Shown: one piece after another, positions 8,142 through 17,599 of the stretch | How positions within the stretch are numbered: position 1 is the stretch's first letter | How the letters are laid out: each line of letters begins with the position of its first letter | Origin: JAZOXB01 sp040096185 | GTDB lineage: Bacteria; Bacillota; Clostridia; Oscillospirales; Oscillospiraceae | Length of the DNA: 64,000 nucleotides | Direction: 5' to 3' | Assembly: GCF_040096185.1 (NCBI RefSeq) | Contig: NZ_JBBMFF010000244.1 | Span: 1-64,000, forward strand | Notes under the pieces: generated by a model | Told to the model about the DNA's origin: nothing | Seen by the model: only the letters and a program-made list of their open reading frames with translations | The model's database searches: none | Translations under genes and position numbers: made by a program

Positions 8142-11108
8142 TTAGCCCATCCTCATCTCCCGATACACCACATCGGCCAATGCGCTCATTATGGCATTGT
8201 ACTTGTGCTGATCCTCAAAGAGCGAGGTATAGGTATCCTGCGATTCCAGATAGCTGTCCTGAGCCGCTGCTCCGAAGGCCTTGGGGAAAATGCTCTCCAC
8301 AAAAATCTGCGGATCTGAGGTCTGCGCCATCTTGGTCAGCTTCTTGTCGGCCATCAGACGGCTGCGCAGAGCCGTCAGCAGCACTTTGTCTCCCTCGGTG
8401 AATTCACCCTTGTACTTTTCGTTGATCTTGGCGATGATCTCATCCAGCGGCGACTTTGTGTCCAGTCCCATTGCACCCTTTTGCTTGGCCGGTTCGTACA
8501 CGCCCTTCACCTGTTCCAGCTCAATGCTTCCGGCAAAGGTCTTTTGCAGCTTGTAGTATTCCAGCTTCAACTTACCCTCAAGGTCCACCATATCCGTGGT
8601 TTCCGCAGGCAGCAAATTGATCAGATAACAACAGAACGCATATTCCTTATGCAGCTCCTTATCGAACATCCGCAGGATCTGCGAAATATAGCCGTACCAC
8701 TTAATGAGATTGCGCACCTGACGGCGGAACTGATACCGCTCGTTGGGCGTTTTTTGATTATAACGGTCTGCCACAGGCTTCAATACGCTGGTCATTCGCC
8801 CCATCGCCCGGGCATCCTGCCGGCCTGTGCTGAAATACTCCTTGGCAAAAGCCTCAATATCTGCATCGTTATAGACCGCAAATCCCCGCAGCTCCTTCTG
8901 CGTCTGATAGATCAGGTCAGCGTTGACCTCCTGTGAAAGTGAGGTTTCTTGATAGAACGGCTGAAACGCCTCCAGAATGTCCTCTTTCTTGTTGGCAAAA
9001 TCGAGAACGAAAGTGTCCACCTTGCCGGTGCAGGTGCGATTCAATCTGGACAGCGTCTGCACCGCTTTGACGCCCTTCAGCTTTTTGTCCACGATCATCG
9101 TGTGCAGCAGCGGCTCGTCAAACCCGGTCTGGTACTTCTCGGCAACGATCAGCACATTGAAATGGTCGTGGAATTCCGCCTTAGTCTGCGTTTCGGCGAT
9201 GTGCGTCCCATCCGCACGAACATTCAGTTTCGGCTCGGTATACTCCTCATCACCGTCCTGCACAGCACCCGAAAAGGCCACCAGCACCTGCACATCGTTG
9301 TACTTCTGCTCCTCTATGTAGCGCTTGACCTCGTGGTAGTAGCGCACTGCTGCAAGGCGGGAGGAGGTAATGACCATCATTTTACCCCTGCCGCCGATCT
9401 TGTTTCGGGTGGTTTCCCGGAAGGTCTCCACGATGATCTGTGCCTTCTGCGAGATGTTATACGGATGCAGCTCCTGATATTTGCGGATCACCTTAGCTGC
9501 ACGGCTGGCGGGCACATCCGGGTTATCTTCCGAGGTTTTGACGATTTTGAAGCAGGTGTCATAGGTCATATAGTTCTGGAGCACATCCAGAATAAAGCCT
9601 TCCTCAATGGCCTGCCGCATACTGTAAATGTGGAACGGATGAAAGCTGCCGTCCTCATATTCCGTGCCGAACAATTCCAGCGTCTTGTCCTTGGGCGTTG
9701 CGGTAAAGGCAAAGAAGGACAGATTCTTATGCCGCCCCTGAACGGTCATTTCCCGCATCAGGCGGTCGTCCGGGTCCAGCTCTTCTTCGGCCTTGCCCTC
9801 GATCTCGGCGTATTCCCGCAGAGCGTCCTCGGTATCCGCAAGGGCGGCTTTCAGTTTCAGAGCCGAGCTGCCGGTCTGGGAGGAATGGGCCTCGTCCACG
9901 ATAATCGCAAAGTTCCGTCCCGCCACCTTGTCCACTTCCTGATAGATGACCGGGAACTTCTGCAAGGTGGTGACGATAATGCGCACGCCGCCGTTGATGG
10001 CGTCCCGCAGGTCCTTGGAGGTCTTATCTTCCCCGATGGTCTCAATAGCGCCGAGGGTATGGTCAAAGCCGGAAATGGTCTCTTGCAGCTGCGCATCCAG
10101 CACGGTGCGGTCAGTAACGACGACCACGCTGGAGAACACCGGCTTGTTCTCCTCATTGAACAGCGAGGCCAGCCGGTAAGCCGTCCACGCAATGGAGTTG
10201 GACTTGCCGCTTCCGGCGCTGTGCTGGATCAGGTAATTATGCCCCGCTCCGTTCTGCCTGACATCGGCCAGCAGCTTGCGCACCACATCCAGTTGATGAT
10301 AGCGCGGAAAAATCAGCGTTTTGCCGTCCTTCAGGTTCATAAACTTCTGGACAATGTCCATCATACTGTCCTTCTGAAAGACATTCTCCCACAGATACGC
10401 CGTCGGGTAGCCGTTTGGGTTTGCCGGATTGCCCTTGCCGCCGTCGTTTCCGGCTCCGTTGGAGCCCTGGTTAAAGGGCAGGAAATAGGTGTTCTTTCCG
10501 GCGAGCTTTGTGGTCATCCACACCTCGGTGTGATCTACGCAGAAATAGGCCAGAATGCGCTTGTTGAACTGGAAGCAAAGCTCCCGCGGGTCACGGTCAT
10601 ACATCCACTGCCGCTTGGCGTCGTCCACCGTTTGTCCGGTGTACTGGTTTTTTAATTCAAAAGCGAATACCGGAATGCCGTTGAGCACCAGCACCATATC
10701 CACGCTCTTTTTTGTATCGGCGGAGAAGTACCACTGGCGATAGCACTCGATGGTGTTTGCCGCCCACTGGGCAGCCGCCGCCTGATTCAGGGCTGACTCC
10801 GGCTTAAAATAGCACACCCGAAAACGCAGTCCACGGTGCTTGAAGCCGTGGCGCAGGACAGAGAGCAGCCCCTCCGTCTCGCAGGCGGTGTTGAACGCCG
10901 TGCAGAACTTCCGCACCGGGTCCACCTGATTGGCGTTTTCAAAACGCGCCCATTCCTTAGGCTGGGTGCGCTGGACAAAGTCAATCAGGGTATTCACATA
11001 GAGCCCCTGTTTGGCGTCATAGGTGTCTGCGCCCTTGGTATATCCGCCCGCCGGGGAGAGAAAGAAGGATTCTATATCCGCTTCAAAGCGCTTTTCGGTG
11101 GTAATCAT
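8142..11108 (-). CDS. hsdR: Type I restriction enzyme, R subunit (HsdR)
   Basis: A 988-residue motor and nuclease subunit of a type I restriction-modification complex. The N-terminal nuclease domain shows the PD-(D/E)XK core in VDMVLVLNGIPVFAFELKN. Next are the SF2 helicase motor with Walker A (HSAGSGKSNS), motif II (IVDEAHSS, a DEAH box) and motif III (FTATP), and a C-terminal helical domain that docks on M2S. The length fits the family. It is last in the order hsdM-hsdS-membrane protein-hsdR and appears intact, so the system is probably active. Confidence 0.95.
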   Translation of the reverse strand: MITTEKRFEADIESFFLSPAGGYTKGADTYDAKQGLYVNTLIDFVQRTQPKEWARFENANQVDPVRKFCTAFNTACETEGLLSVLRHGFKHRGLRFRVCYFKPESALNQAAAAQWAANTIECYRQWYFSADTKKSVDMVLVLNGIPVFAFELKNQYTGQTVDDAKRQWMYDRDPRELCFQFNKRILAYFCVDHTEVWMTTKLAGKNTYFLPFNQGSNGAGNDGGKGNPANPNGYPTAYLWENVFQKDSMMDIVQKFMNLKDGKTLIFPRYHQLDVVRKLLADVRQNGAGHNYLIQHSAGSGKSNSIAWTAYRLASLFNEENKPVFSSVVVVTDRTVLDAQLQETISGFDHTLGAIETIGEDKTSKDLRDAINGGVRIIVTTLQKFPVIYQEVDKVAGRNFAIIVDEAHSSQTGSSALKLKAALADTEDALREYAEIEGKAEEELDPDDRLMREMTVQGRHKNLSFFAFTATPKDKTLELFGTEYEDGSFHPFHIYSMRQAIEEGFILDVLQNYMTYDTCFKIVKTSEDNPDVPASRAAKVIRKYQELHPYNISQKAQIIVETFRETTRNKIGGRGKMMVITSSRLAAVRYYHEVKRYIEEQKYNDVQVLVAFSGAVQDGDEEYTEPKLNVRADGTHIAETQTKAEFHDHFNVLIVAEKYQTGFDEPLLHTMIVDKKLKGVKAVQTLSRLNRTCTGKVDTFVLDFANKKEDILEAFQPFYQETSLSQEVNADLIYQTQKELRGFAVYNDADIEAFAKEYFSTGRQDARAMGRMTSVLKPVADRYNQKTPNERYQFRRQVRNLIKWYGYISQILRMFDKELHKEYAFCCYLINLLPAETTDMVDLEGKLKLEYYKLQKTFAGSIELEQVKGVYEPAKQKGAMGLDTKSPLDEIIAKINEKYKGEFTEGDKVLLTALRSRLMADKKLTKMAQTSDPQIFVESIFPKAFGAAAQDSYLESQDTYTSLFEDQHKYNAIMSALADVVYREMRMG

Positions 11109-11118
11109 TTGGATTTCC

Positions 11119-11634
11119 TCACTTTACCTTTTGTGACATCTCGGGTTCTATGCATGCGCCAATATTCAACATTTTCCCATCTAATATCATCAGATAGCAA
11201 TACTCATTCCCATAAATGTCCTCAACGAACAATTTCCAGCCGTGCATAGTTTCATTTTTGCTTGACAAGAAGATGCTCAAACCTGTGACGCAGTTTTTAT
11301 CGACAATATTGCCCCATATTGGGATGTATGTATGATTGTCTGTAGTCACTTTCTTGACAACAGCGATGCCGTTGTCGCTGTTTTTAACATAACACTGTAG
11401 CGAATAATCACATCTGTCGCCTTCTGCCGATTTTAATGCCACATGCGGAATGCTGTCCCACACAGGTGCCTGCATAGGATGCTCCATAAATAAATAGGGC
11501 TTTGCCTCTTGAATTCGGATGCGGTCACTTTCAATTCTCTGAGCTTTCAATGTCCGTTGCACGCCCAACATTGTTAGACCGCCGCCAATGAGTGCGCATA
11601 TAATCGGGATTATCACATCAGTCAGCCAGCACAC
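11119..11634 (-). CDS. Membrane-anchored protein of unknown function inside the hsd operon
   Basis: A 171-residue protein with one N-terminal transmembrane helix (residues 6-25, VIIPIICALIGGGLTMLGV). A short charged stretch and a beta-rich soluble domain follow. No family is recognised. The GTG start at 11634 overlaps hsdS by 17 bases and the stop lies 10 bases before hsdR, so it is embedded in the restriction operon. It may be an accessory defence factor or a passenger. The orientation of the soluble domain is uncertain. Confidence 0.7.
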   Translation of the reverse strand: MCWLTDVIIPIICALIGGGLTMLGVQRTLKAQRIESDRIRIQEAKPYLFMEHPMQAPVWDSIPHVALKSAEGDRCDYSLQCYVKNSDNGIAVVKKVTTDNHTYIPIWGNIVDKNCVTGLSIFLSSKNETMHGWKLFVEDIYGNEYCYLMILDGKMLNIGACIEPEMSQKVK

Positions 11635-12928
11635 TTATTTTGACCTCCTTTTTGCCCGTCACATACTCGTAAATCAGAGATTTCTTGTAGTTTTCGATTT
11701 CGGTGAGGTATTGCTGCTTTTTGGCAATCAAAGCATCAATGCCCGCGCATTTCGTATTCAATGCTTCAACAATCTCTGCTTGTTCCTCAACAGATGGAAG
11801 CGGAATTGTAAATGCTAACACCTTGCTTGAACTGGTACAAGCCAAGTTTGTTGTTTTGATTGCTGTCACATCAAAATACGAGCGCCCGACATCAGACACG
11901 GTTAAATATTCCAAGAACTCTGGAAGTAATGTATCCTTGCTTGTCTGAACCGCAAAAATATGATTTTGGTGTAGGCAAGGCTCAATCTCACCATGCCAAA
12001 CACAGCCACGGCCCAATTTATCCCGATCTCCGCCTTCAGTCATAAGCACATCGCCAGCATGCAACCTGTATTTTAAATCTTCATCTTGCGTTACCTTGAT
12101 CGTTGTTAACACAGACAAGTCAACATATCCATCTTGTACATTCGCAACTCTTAAATAAGGCCGTTCAACAAGGCTGTCAGTTTTTTCGTACTTTTTCCCG
12201 AGCGTTATTCCAGACTTAATCGCTGCACAATGGCGCAGCTGCGTTTTCCGCCACTCCGCTGGAATGTCCCCAATCCATTCAATGCCGCTGTCCTTCATCG
12301 GCCTGTCCCCACGGATGCCCTTGGTGACTGCCTGCGTAATGACCGCCTGTTTCAGCTTTTTGTATTCTTCAATGGACGCACGGGTCTTTTCCAATACAGC
12401 GTCAATTTTGGCGCACTCTGCATCCAAAAAGGCCGCAATGCGCTCTTGCTCGGCGATAGGAGGAACTGGAATTTGAGAATTTGCGAAATCAATATACTGG
12501 ATATTTTTCCCTTCTCGAATACCCACTGTTAGATTATTCATCTTGCTAATAAAGCTCTGTGATTTAAACAGGTAACGATAATATGTGTCACAAATGGGTG
12601 ATGTCGGATAAAAGACTTGATATGCAGGAGAACATACTCCCTCATACAAAGAATACTCGAATCCCCCCTGAAAGCTTCTTAGACTGATAACAAAATCGCC
12701 TTTATGTATTGTTTTGAACATTTGTAGATCTGTATCTTCCTTAACTTGGACAACGCCCTCAAGTTGGCTTTGCGGAACAACTCCGTATTTTTGTGTTGGA
12801 GAAAGCAAAACTTCAATTTTATTTCCTTTACTATTGCTTTGTGTAAATAGTGTCTTTGCTCTGCGCAATTCCCATCCCTTTGGTATTTGTCCAACCCACT
12901 CAATCCCGCTATCTCTCATTTCACGCAT
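11618..12928 (-). CDS. hsdS: Type I restriction enzyme, specificity subunit (HsdS)
   Basis: A 436-residue DNA-recognition subunit with two target-recognition domains. Each begins with the same phrase, DSGIEWVGQIPKGW at residue 6 and DSGIEWIGDIPAEW near 215. Each ends in a helical spacer (IAEQERIAAFLDAECAKIDAVLEK and VEEQAEIVEALNTKCAGIDALIAKK). The two halves would read a bipartite target. No inverted hsdS fragments for phase variation are seen nearby. It follows hsdM after six bases. Confidence 0.95.
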   Translation of the reverse strand: MREMRDSGIEWVGQIPKGWELRRAKTLFTQSNSKGNKIEVLLSPTQKYGVVPQSQLEGVVQVKEDTDLQMFKTIHKGDFVISLRSFQGGFEYSLYEGVCSPAYQVFYPTSPICDTYYRYLFKSQSFISKMNNLTVGIREGKNIQYIDFANSQIPVPPIAEQERIAAFLDAECAKIDAVLEKTRASIEEYKKLKQAVITQAVTKGIRGDRPMKDSGIEWIGDIPAEWRKTQLRHCAAIKSGITLGKKYEKTDSLVERPYLRVANVQDGYVDLSVLTTIKVTQDEDLKYRLHAGDVLMTEGGDRDKLGRGCVWHGEIEPCLHQNHIFAVQTSKDTLLPEFLEYLTVSDVGRSYFDVTAIKTTNLACTSSSKVLAFTIPLPSVEEQAEIVEALNTKCAGIDALIAKKQQYLTEIENYKKSLIYEYVTGKKEVKISVLAD

Positions 12929-12934
12929 CTGCCG

Positions 12935-14692
12935 TCAGACCTCCTTATGGAACAGCGTGTTCAGGCTGTCGGCAATTTCACGCTCCAGCTTTTGAATCCG
13001 CTCCACAATGTCGTCCACCGGCTCCGGCGGCTGATATTCGTAGAAATAGCGGGTCATCGGAATTTCATAGCCCACCTTGGTCTTGCTCTTGTCGATCCAC
13101 GCATCCGGGGCGTAGGGAAGAACTTCCCGGGCAAAATAGGCGTCAAGGTCCTGCACCAGCGGCACATTTTCGGTGTCCCGCAGGGCGGTGTCCGCCACCG
13201 GCTTGCCCCGCTTCATCACGATCTCGCCGTTTTCGTCCCGCTGCGGACGCTCCACTACAATTTTGTTGTAGCCGAACTCCTCACTGCCAAAAATCTTGCT
13301 CTCGCAGTACACGCCGGACTTGTCCCCATACAAGGCGTTGTTCCGGTATTCGCCGTAGGCCTGCACGATCAGCTCCCGGCAATGATCGCTGATGTCGTTG
13401 CGCTTGGTGCCGATGGCTTTGCGGCGCTGTTCATAGCAGTGGGACGCGTCAATGAGCTGCACCTTGCCGCAGCGGTAGGCGGGCTTGTCCTTGCACAGCA
13501 CCCAGATATAGGTGGAAATGCCGGTGTTCATAAACTGGTCGGTGGAAAGCTGAACAATGGCGTCCAGCCAATCGTTTTCCAGGATATACTGGCGGATATT
13601 GCTGGGGCCGCTCCCGGCATCACCGGCAAACAGCGGCGAGCCGTTCTGAATGATCGCCATTTTGCCGCCCGGCGCCAGCTTGGACAGGCCGTTGAGCACA
13701 AAAAGCTGCTGGCCGTCGCTGATTTTCGGCAGACCGGGTGCAAAGCGCCCCAGCTCGCCCTTGGCGGCTTCGGCCTCCACCGCCTTTTGTTCCCGCTTCC
13801 AGTCGATGCCGAAGGGCGGATTGGAAATGCAGTACCGGAAGGTGAAGCCCGGGAACTGATCGTCGGAGAGCGTATCACCGAACCGCATATTATTGGGATC
13901 GCCGCCCCGGATCATCATATCCGCCTTTGCAATGGCGAAGGTGGAGGGGTTAAACTCCTGCCCGAAGCAGGTCACCTCCACATCGCTGTTCAGCTCGTGG
14001 ATGCGCTCCTCCATACAGGAAAGCATCTGCGAGGTACCCATTGTCATGTCGTACACGGTCACATTGCCGTCATCCAGTTTGGCGTCGCACAGCAGCAGGT
14101 CGGTCATCAGATAGATGATGTCCCGGCTGGTGAAGTGCGCTCCGGCCTCCTCGCCGAAGGACTCGGAAAAGCGCTTGACGAGATCCTCAAAGATATAGCC
14201 GCAGTCCACGGCGCTGATTTTATCCGGGCCGAGGTAGCCTTTGGGGGAGTTGAACTCCTTGATGACCAGATACAGGCTGTTGCACTCCACCATACGGCGA
14301 ATGATGTTGTCAAAATCGAACTTGGCCAGCACATCCTGCACATTGCCGGAGAACCCGGCCAGATAGTCCCGGAAATTTGCTTCAATGTTGTCCGGGTCGG
14401 CCAGCAGGCTCTCAAAAGTAAACCGGCTGGTGTTATAGAACTGATAGCCGGAAGCACGGGTCAGAAAGCCGTCGATAACCGCCAGCTTCTTAACCTTTTC
14501 ATATTGCTCGATCACCGCATCGTGGGTAGGCAGCAGGCAGTCGTGAAACCGCTTGACCACCGTCATCGGCAGGATCACAAGGCCATATTCGTGGGGCTTG
14601 AACGGCCCACGAAGCACATCCGCCACATTCCAGATCATCGTGGCCTTTTCCTGTATATTTACGCCCACGGCGCTGCTTTTTTCGTTAACCAT
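12935..14692 (-). CDS. hsdM: Type I restriction enzyme, methyltransferase subunit (HsdM)
   Basis: A 585-residue N6-adenine methyltransferase. An N-terminal helical HsdM domain leads into the Rossmann core, with the SAM region around VYDMTMGTSQML and the catalytic motif IV SNPPFG (N6 type, NPPF). It methylates the host's own targets and, together with HsdS and HsdR, forms the restriction complex. It is first of the four-gene hsd operon, with GAGGAG seven to eight bases before the ATG. Confidence 0.95.
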   Translation of the reverse strand: MVNEKSSAVGVNIQEKATMIWNVADVLRGPFKPHEYGLVILPMTVVKRFHDCLLPTHDAVIEQYEKVKKLAVIDGFLTRASGYQFYNTSRFTFESLLADPDNIEANFRDYLAGFSGNVQDVLAKFDFDNIIRRMVECNSLYLVIKEFNSPKGYLGPDKISAVDCGYIFEDLVKRFSESFGEEAGAHFTSRDIIYLMTDLLLCDAKLDDGNVTVYDMTMGTSQMLSCMEERIHELNSDVEVTCFGQEFNPSTFAIAKADMMIRGGDPNNMRFGDTLSDDQFPGFTFRYCISNPPFGIDWKREQKAVEAEAAKGELGRFAPGLPKISDGQQLFVLNGLSKLAPGGKMAIIQNGSPLFAGDAGSGPSNIRQYILENDWLDAIVQLSTDQFMNTGISTYIWVLCKDKPAYRCGKVQLIDASHCYEQRRKAIGTKRNDISDHCRELIVQAYGEYRNNALYGDKSGVYCESKIFGSEEFGYNKIVVERPQRDENGEIVMKRGKPVADTALRDTENVPLVQDLDAYFAREVLPYAPDAWIDKSKTKVGYEIPMTRYFYEYQPPEPVDDIVERIQKLEREIADSLNTLFHKEV

Positions 14693-14704
14693 TGCTTTCT
14701 CTCC

Positions 14705-16564
14705 TCATCCAACTGCCACTTCGACTTTTTTGCCGCTGAAGGCCACGCCGTATTTATAAATCGTCCTGACCCCGGCTGTCGTCAGCTCGGTTTCGTATTT
14801 CTTGTCGTTGATCTGCTGCAAGGCCGTCTCGGACAGCTTTTTCAGCTTTTCGTCGCTGCAATTTTTCTCCGCTTTCAGCTCGATCAGGATGCCCGGAAGA
14901 CCCTTTTGCGTGGGCTTCAGCTGAATGTCATAGCGCCCGTCGCCGGATTCCCGGTTGGAGGTCACGAAAGCGCCGCCCAGCAGGGCGCACAGGCCCAGCA
15001 TAAAGCCGTGGTAGAAGTTCTCCCCGGCAGTATCGAAGGAGCTGACCGACTGGGTCAGCAGCGTCTGTATCTGCGCTTTCAGCCGTGCGTTATCGCCGGA
15101 GAAGATGGCCTCCTGAACGGAAATCGCCGTGGACGGCGGGATCAGATCCTCTAACCTCTGCAAAATCTCCTTGTTATACACCAGAGAGATCTCCCGGTTG
15201 GGCAGGGAGACCTCGCACATAAAATCGCCGCTGAAGGAGGGCGTGGTTTTCAGTGCCTTCAGATAGCCGGTCACCAGCAGGAAGCTGTAAATGGTGGAGG
15301 GATTGCTTTTGATCTGCGGATAGATCACGCCGGTGTCGATGAAGGTAGTAAAGGTCTCGCCGTTGACCAGGGAGGTCAGACGGTTATAAATCCCCTCGTC
15401 CGCCTGGGCAAGCACTTCCCCGATAATATCGTTGCTGCCGGTGGAGACCCAGAAGGGCCTCGGCTCACACTCGTTGCTGAAGTAGTTGACCACCGACCAC
15501 GGGTTGAAAATCTCTGTCTTGCCGAAGCGGTAGCCGTCGTACCACTGGCAAATCTCGTCGTACTTATCGACAGTGCCGTAGTATTCCGCCATCTCCATCA
15601 CCTCGTCGGCGGTGAAGCCGAAGTAGGCGCTGTATTTGTTGTCCAGCACGGAGTTGATGGACAGGTTGTTCATCCCGCTGAAGATGCTCTCCTTTGCCAC
15701 CCGCAGAATGCCGGTAAGGAAGCCGAAGGACAGGTGCTGATTATCCTTGAAACCGCCGGAAAACAGGTTCCGCATAAACCGGATGACCTTGTCGTAATAG
15801 TCCTTCTGATAGCCCTGCTGGATGGGGGTGTCGTACTCGTCGATGATGATAATAGGCGCAACGGCATAGTGCTTGTGCAGCATAGCGGAGAGATCCAGCA
15901 GCGCCGACGCCAGCTCAACCTCGCTGACTTTGCCGTCTGCCAGCTTTTCATAGGTCTTTTTGCTGTACTCGTCGCACTTATCGCTGTTCAGCAGCTCTTT
16001 GTGCCGCCGGGTCTCCTTTGCGAAAATATCCCGGATGGCTGCAAAGGTCTCCTCCCAAGTATCAAACTTCACATCCTTGAAGGTCAGGAAGATTACGGGG
16101 TACTTGCCCTGATAATCCCGGTACTTCTGGCCGCAGGCCCAGATCTTCTTATCCCGGAAATAACCAGAGGTATCCTTGTCGCTCTTTTCAAAGTAAGTGC
16201 GCAGCATATCCATATTCAGCGTCTTGCCGAAGCGGCGGGGACGAGTGAACAGCGTCACCATCGGACGCTCGTCGATAAAGTCCTTGATCATCATCGTCTT
16301 GTCGATATAATAGTATTCCGACGAGGCAAGGCAGTAGTTGGACACGCCGATGGGCAGGGGCAGCTTCGGTGCGCGCTCCGTCTTGCGGAAAGCGCCCGTC
16401 TTGAGCCGCTGATCCGCCGGCTTCTGCGTATCAGCGGGGATCAGCCAACGATTGCCCTGCTTCTTCGCACCGGCGATTCTCCCGTTCTTGCAGAGCGTCG
16501 CAACTCTCCGCTCCGTTATATTCCAGCGCACTGCTGCCTCTCTTACCGAGATCATTTCAGCCAT
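14705..16564 (-). CDS. HTH - AAA-ATPase-like - PD-(D/E)XK nuclease protein
   Basis: About 619 residues. Residues 1-55 are an excisionase-type helix-turn-helix (MISVREAAVRWNITERRVATLCKNG). Residues 75-330 match the AAA-ATPase-like family, with a P-loop-like FTRPRRFGKTLNMDML and Walker B IIIIDEYDTP. The C-terminal 100 residues match the associated PD-(D/E)XK nuclease family: GRYDIQLKPTQKGLPGILIELKAE, with Asp and ExK. These proteins are common in gut bacteria and usually lack the HTH. ATG at 16564 follows GGAGG by about eight bases. It lies 12 bp upstream of hsdM in the same direction. The role is unproven; DNA binding and cleavage are inferred. Confidence 0.8.
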   Translation of the reverse strand: MAEMISVREAAVRWNITERRVATLCKNGRIAGAKKQGNRWLIPADTQKPADQRLKTGAFRKTERAPKLPLPIGVSNYCLASSEYYYIDKTMMIKDFIDERPMVTLFTRPRRFGKTLNMDMLRTYFEKSDKDTSGYFRDKKIWACGQKYRDYQGKYPVIFLTFKDVKFDTWEETFAAIRDIFAKETRRHKELLNSDKCDEYSKKTYEKLADGKVSEVELASALLDLSAMLHKHYAVAPIIIIDEYDTPIQQGYQKDYYDKVIRFMRNLFSGGFKDNQHLSFGFLTGILRVAKESIFSGMNNLSINSVLDNKYSAYFGFTADEVMEMAEYYGTVDKYDEICQWYDGYRFGKTEIFNPWSVVNYFSNECEPRPFWVSTGSNDIIGEVLAQADEGIYNRLTSLVNGETFTTFIDTGVIYPQIKSNPSTIYSFLLVTGYLKALKTTPSFSGDFMCEVSLPNREISLVYNKEILQRLEDLIPPSTAISVQEAIFSGDNARLKAQIQTLLTQSVSSFDTAGENFYHGFMLGLCALLGGAFVTSNRESGDGRYDIQLKPTQKGLPGILIELKAEKNCSDEKLKKLSETALQQINDKKYETELTTAGVRTIYKYGVAFSGKKVEVAVG

Positions 16565-16711
16565 AGGGGATACCTCCACGCATAAAATCACAAGTACATT
16601 ATACCCGAATAAAAGAACAATGTCAACAAAGTCCAGAACAATGTCGCTTCAAAACAGCATTGTTCTTTTTGCGCACAAAACAAGCGGAGACCATAGGCCC
16701 CCGCTTGCTCG

Positions 16712-17083
16712 TTACCCGTATACAATTTCCTGCATCACGATTTCGTTCGCTCGGTTTCGGATGCCGTTCATCTTCCGCACCCACGCCATCGGGTCATCGG
16801 CTTTCAAGGCCTCCGTCACACCCTCGGCATCTGCGTATTGTTCTACCAGCCGAAGAAAGAGTTCCTGCGCTTGCTCCTCGATGTCTGCGAGGTGCCCATC
16901 CAGCACCCCGGCGGTCAGCAGGTTATAATACAACACACGGTGGTGCTCCCTCAGAAAGGTGCGCCGCCGCTGGCCGTAAATGCCGATAGGCCGTTCTTCT
17001 TCGGGCGGTAAGCAAACATCCGGCAAGCAGTAGTCGCCCTGCCTTGTGTAAGTGCCGCCCAGCTGCTCAAATAGCGATTTCAT
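16712..17083 (-). CDS. tnpV: TnpV-like transposon-encoded protein
   Basis: A 123-residue protein resembling the TnpV family of Clostridial mobilisable transposons (as on Tn4451-type elements). Recognisable features are the TYTRQGDYCLPDVCLP start, the phrase RPIGIYGQRRRTFLREHHRVLYYNLLTAG and a long helical C-terminus. The function is unknown. It is expressed alone, facing away from the structured RNA promoter at 17213. It starts at ATG 17083 with GGGAGG upstream. Confidence 0.75.
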   Translation of the reverse strand: MKSLFEQLGGTYTRQGDYCLPDVCLPPEEERPIGIYGQRRRTFLREHHRVLYYNLLTAGVLDGHLADIEEQAQELFLRLVEQYADAEGVTEALKADDPMAWVRKMNGIRNRANEIVMQEIVYG

Positions 17084-17132
17084 ATGTGATCCTCCCATTC
17101 AAAATTTCCACCGCAGGTCTGCAATGCAAAAT

Positions 17133-17178
17133 GCACCTGCCTTTCGGTTACAGTCTACCAAAACCGAAAGGCAGGTGC
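17133..17178. repeat. 17-bp perfect inverted repeat upstream of tnpV
   Basis: GCACCTGCCTTTCGGTT (17133-17149) is exactly complementary to 17162-17178, with a 12-base loop. It lies between the tnpV start and the promoter at 17213. On the minus strand an ATTTTG follows, so it may act as a weak attenuator of tnpV or shield it from transcription arriving from the right. Confidence 0.6.
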
Positions 17179-17212
17179 GAGTGTGCGAATTTTTAAATCG
17201 CAGATTTTCTAA

Positions 17213-17241
17213 TTGACATTATTTACTTTCCAAGATATAAT
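17213..17241 (+). promoter_or_regulatory. Consensus sigmaA promoter
   Basis: TTGACA and TATAAT match the consensus exactly and are separated by exactly 17 bp. It is the strongest promoter found in the window. It drives the 330-base structured leader before the HNH gene. Confidence 0.9.
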
Positions 17242-17247
17242 TTATAG

Positions 17248-17577
17248 TGTAGGTTATGTTAAATTTGAGTAACTTATATGACGGAGCGACGAGAAATCCG
17301 AAAAGAACAACGGACTCAAAACTTCTACAAGCTTAAAATATGTAATTCCTAGATACTATCAATGTCGATTAAAATTCTCGTTACGCCATTGAGAACCCAC
17401 AAGATAGGCTCCGGGAGATTCTCCTCTCCTTTGAGGTGGGCCCAGTTGCTGTATCAAAGCTTTACACCATACTTCTTAGACAGTCATTTAGGTGACCGTC
17501 TTGGTTGTTGTGCGTGTAAAGTTCCAATTCGGATAGATTGAGACCATACACGCATAATGTGTATGGTTTTACTTTTT
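17248..17577 (+). ncRNA. Candidate structured non-coding RNA upstream of the HNH gene
   Basis: This is a gene-free 330-base transcript between a consensus promoter and an intrinsic terminator. Long-range pairings are visible: TTTGAGT near 17271 with ACTCAAA near 17326, enclosing CGGA/TCCG; CCCAC near 17398 with GTGGG near 17436, enclosing GGAG/CTCC; and CTTTACAC near 17459 with GTGTAAAG near 17512, enclosing GTCA/TGAC. No T-box, rRNA, 6S, tmRNA or SRP signature was recognised. It could be a free RNA or an attenuating leader of the HNH gene. Boundaries are estimates. Confidence 0.6.
17543..17577 (+). terminator. Intrinsic terminator between structured RNA and HNH gene
   Basis: ACCATACAC (17543-17551) pairs with GTGTATGGT (17559-17567) around GCATAAT, followed by a TTTTACTTTTT run. 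It ends 22 bases before the HNH start. Most transcripts should stop here unless they are read through or anti-terminated. Confidence 0.8.
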
Positions 17578-17599
17578 GTCCGGATTGGAGGTGAAAGTA

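Noticed and set aside
8949..10655. Long plus-strand frames opposite hsdR (568 codons), hsdM (755 codons) and many phage genes
   Set aside because: They mirror well-supported minus-strand genes, lack family features and arise from codon bias in high-GC genes.
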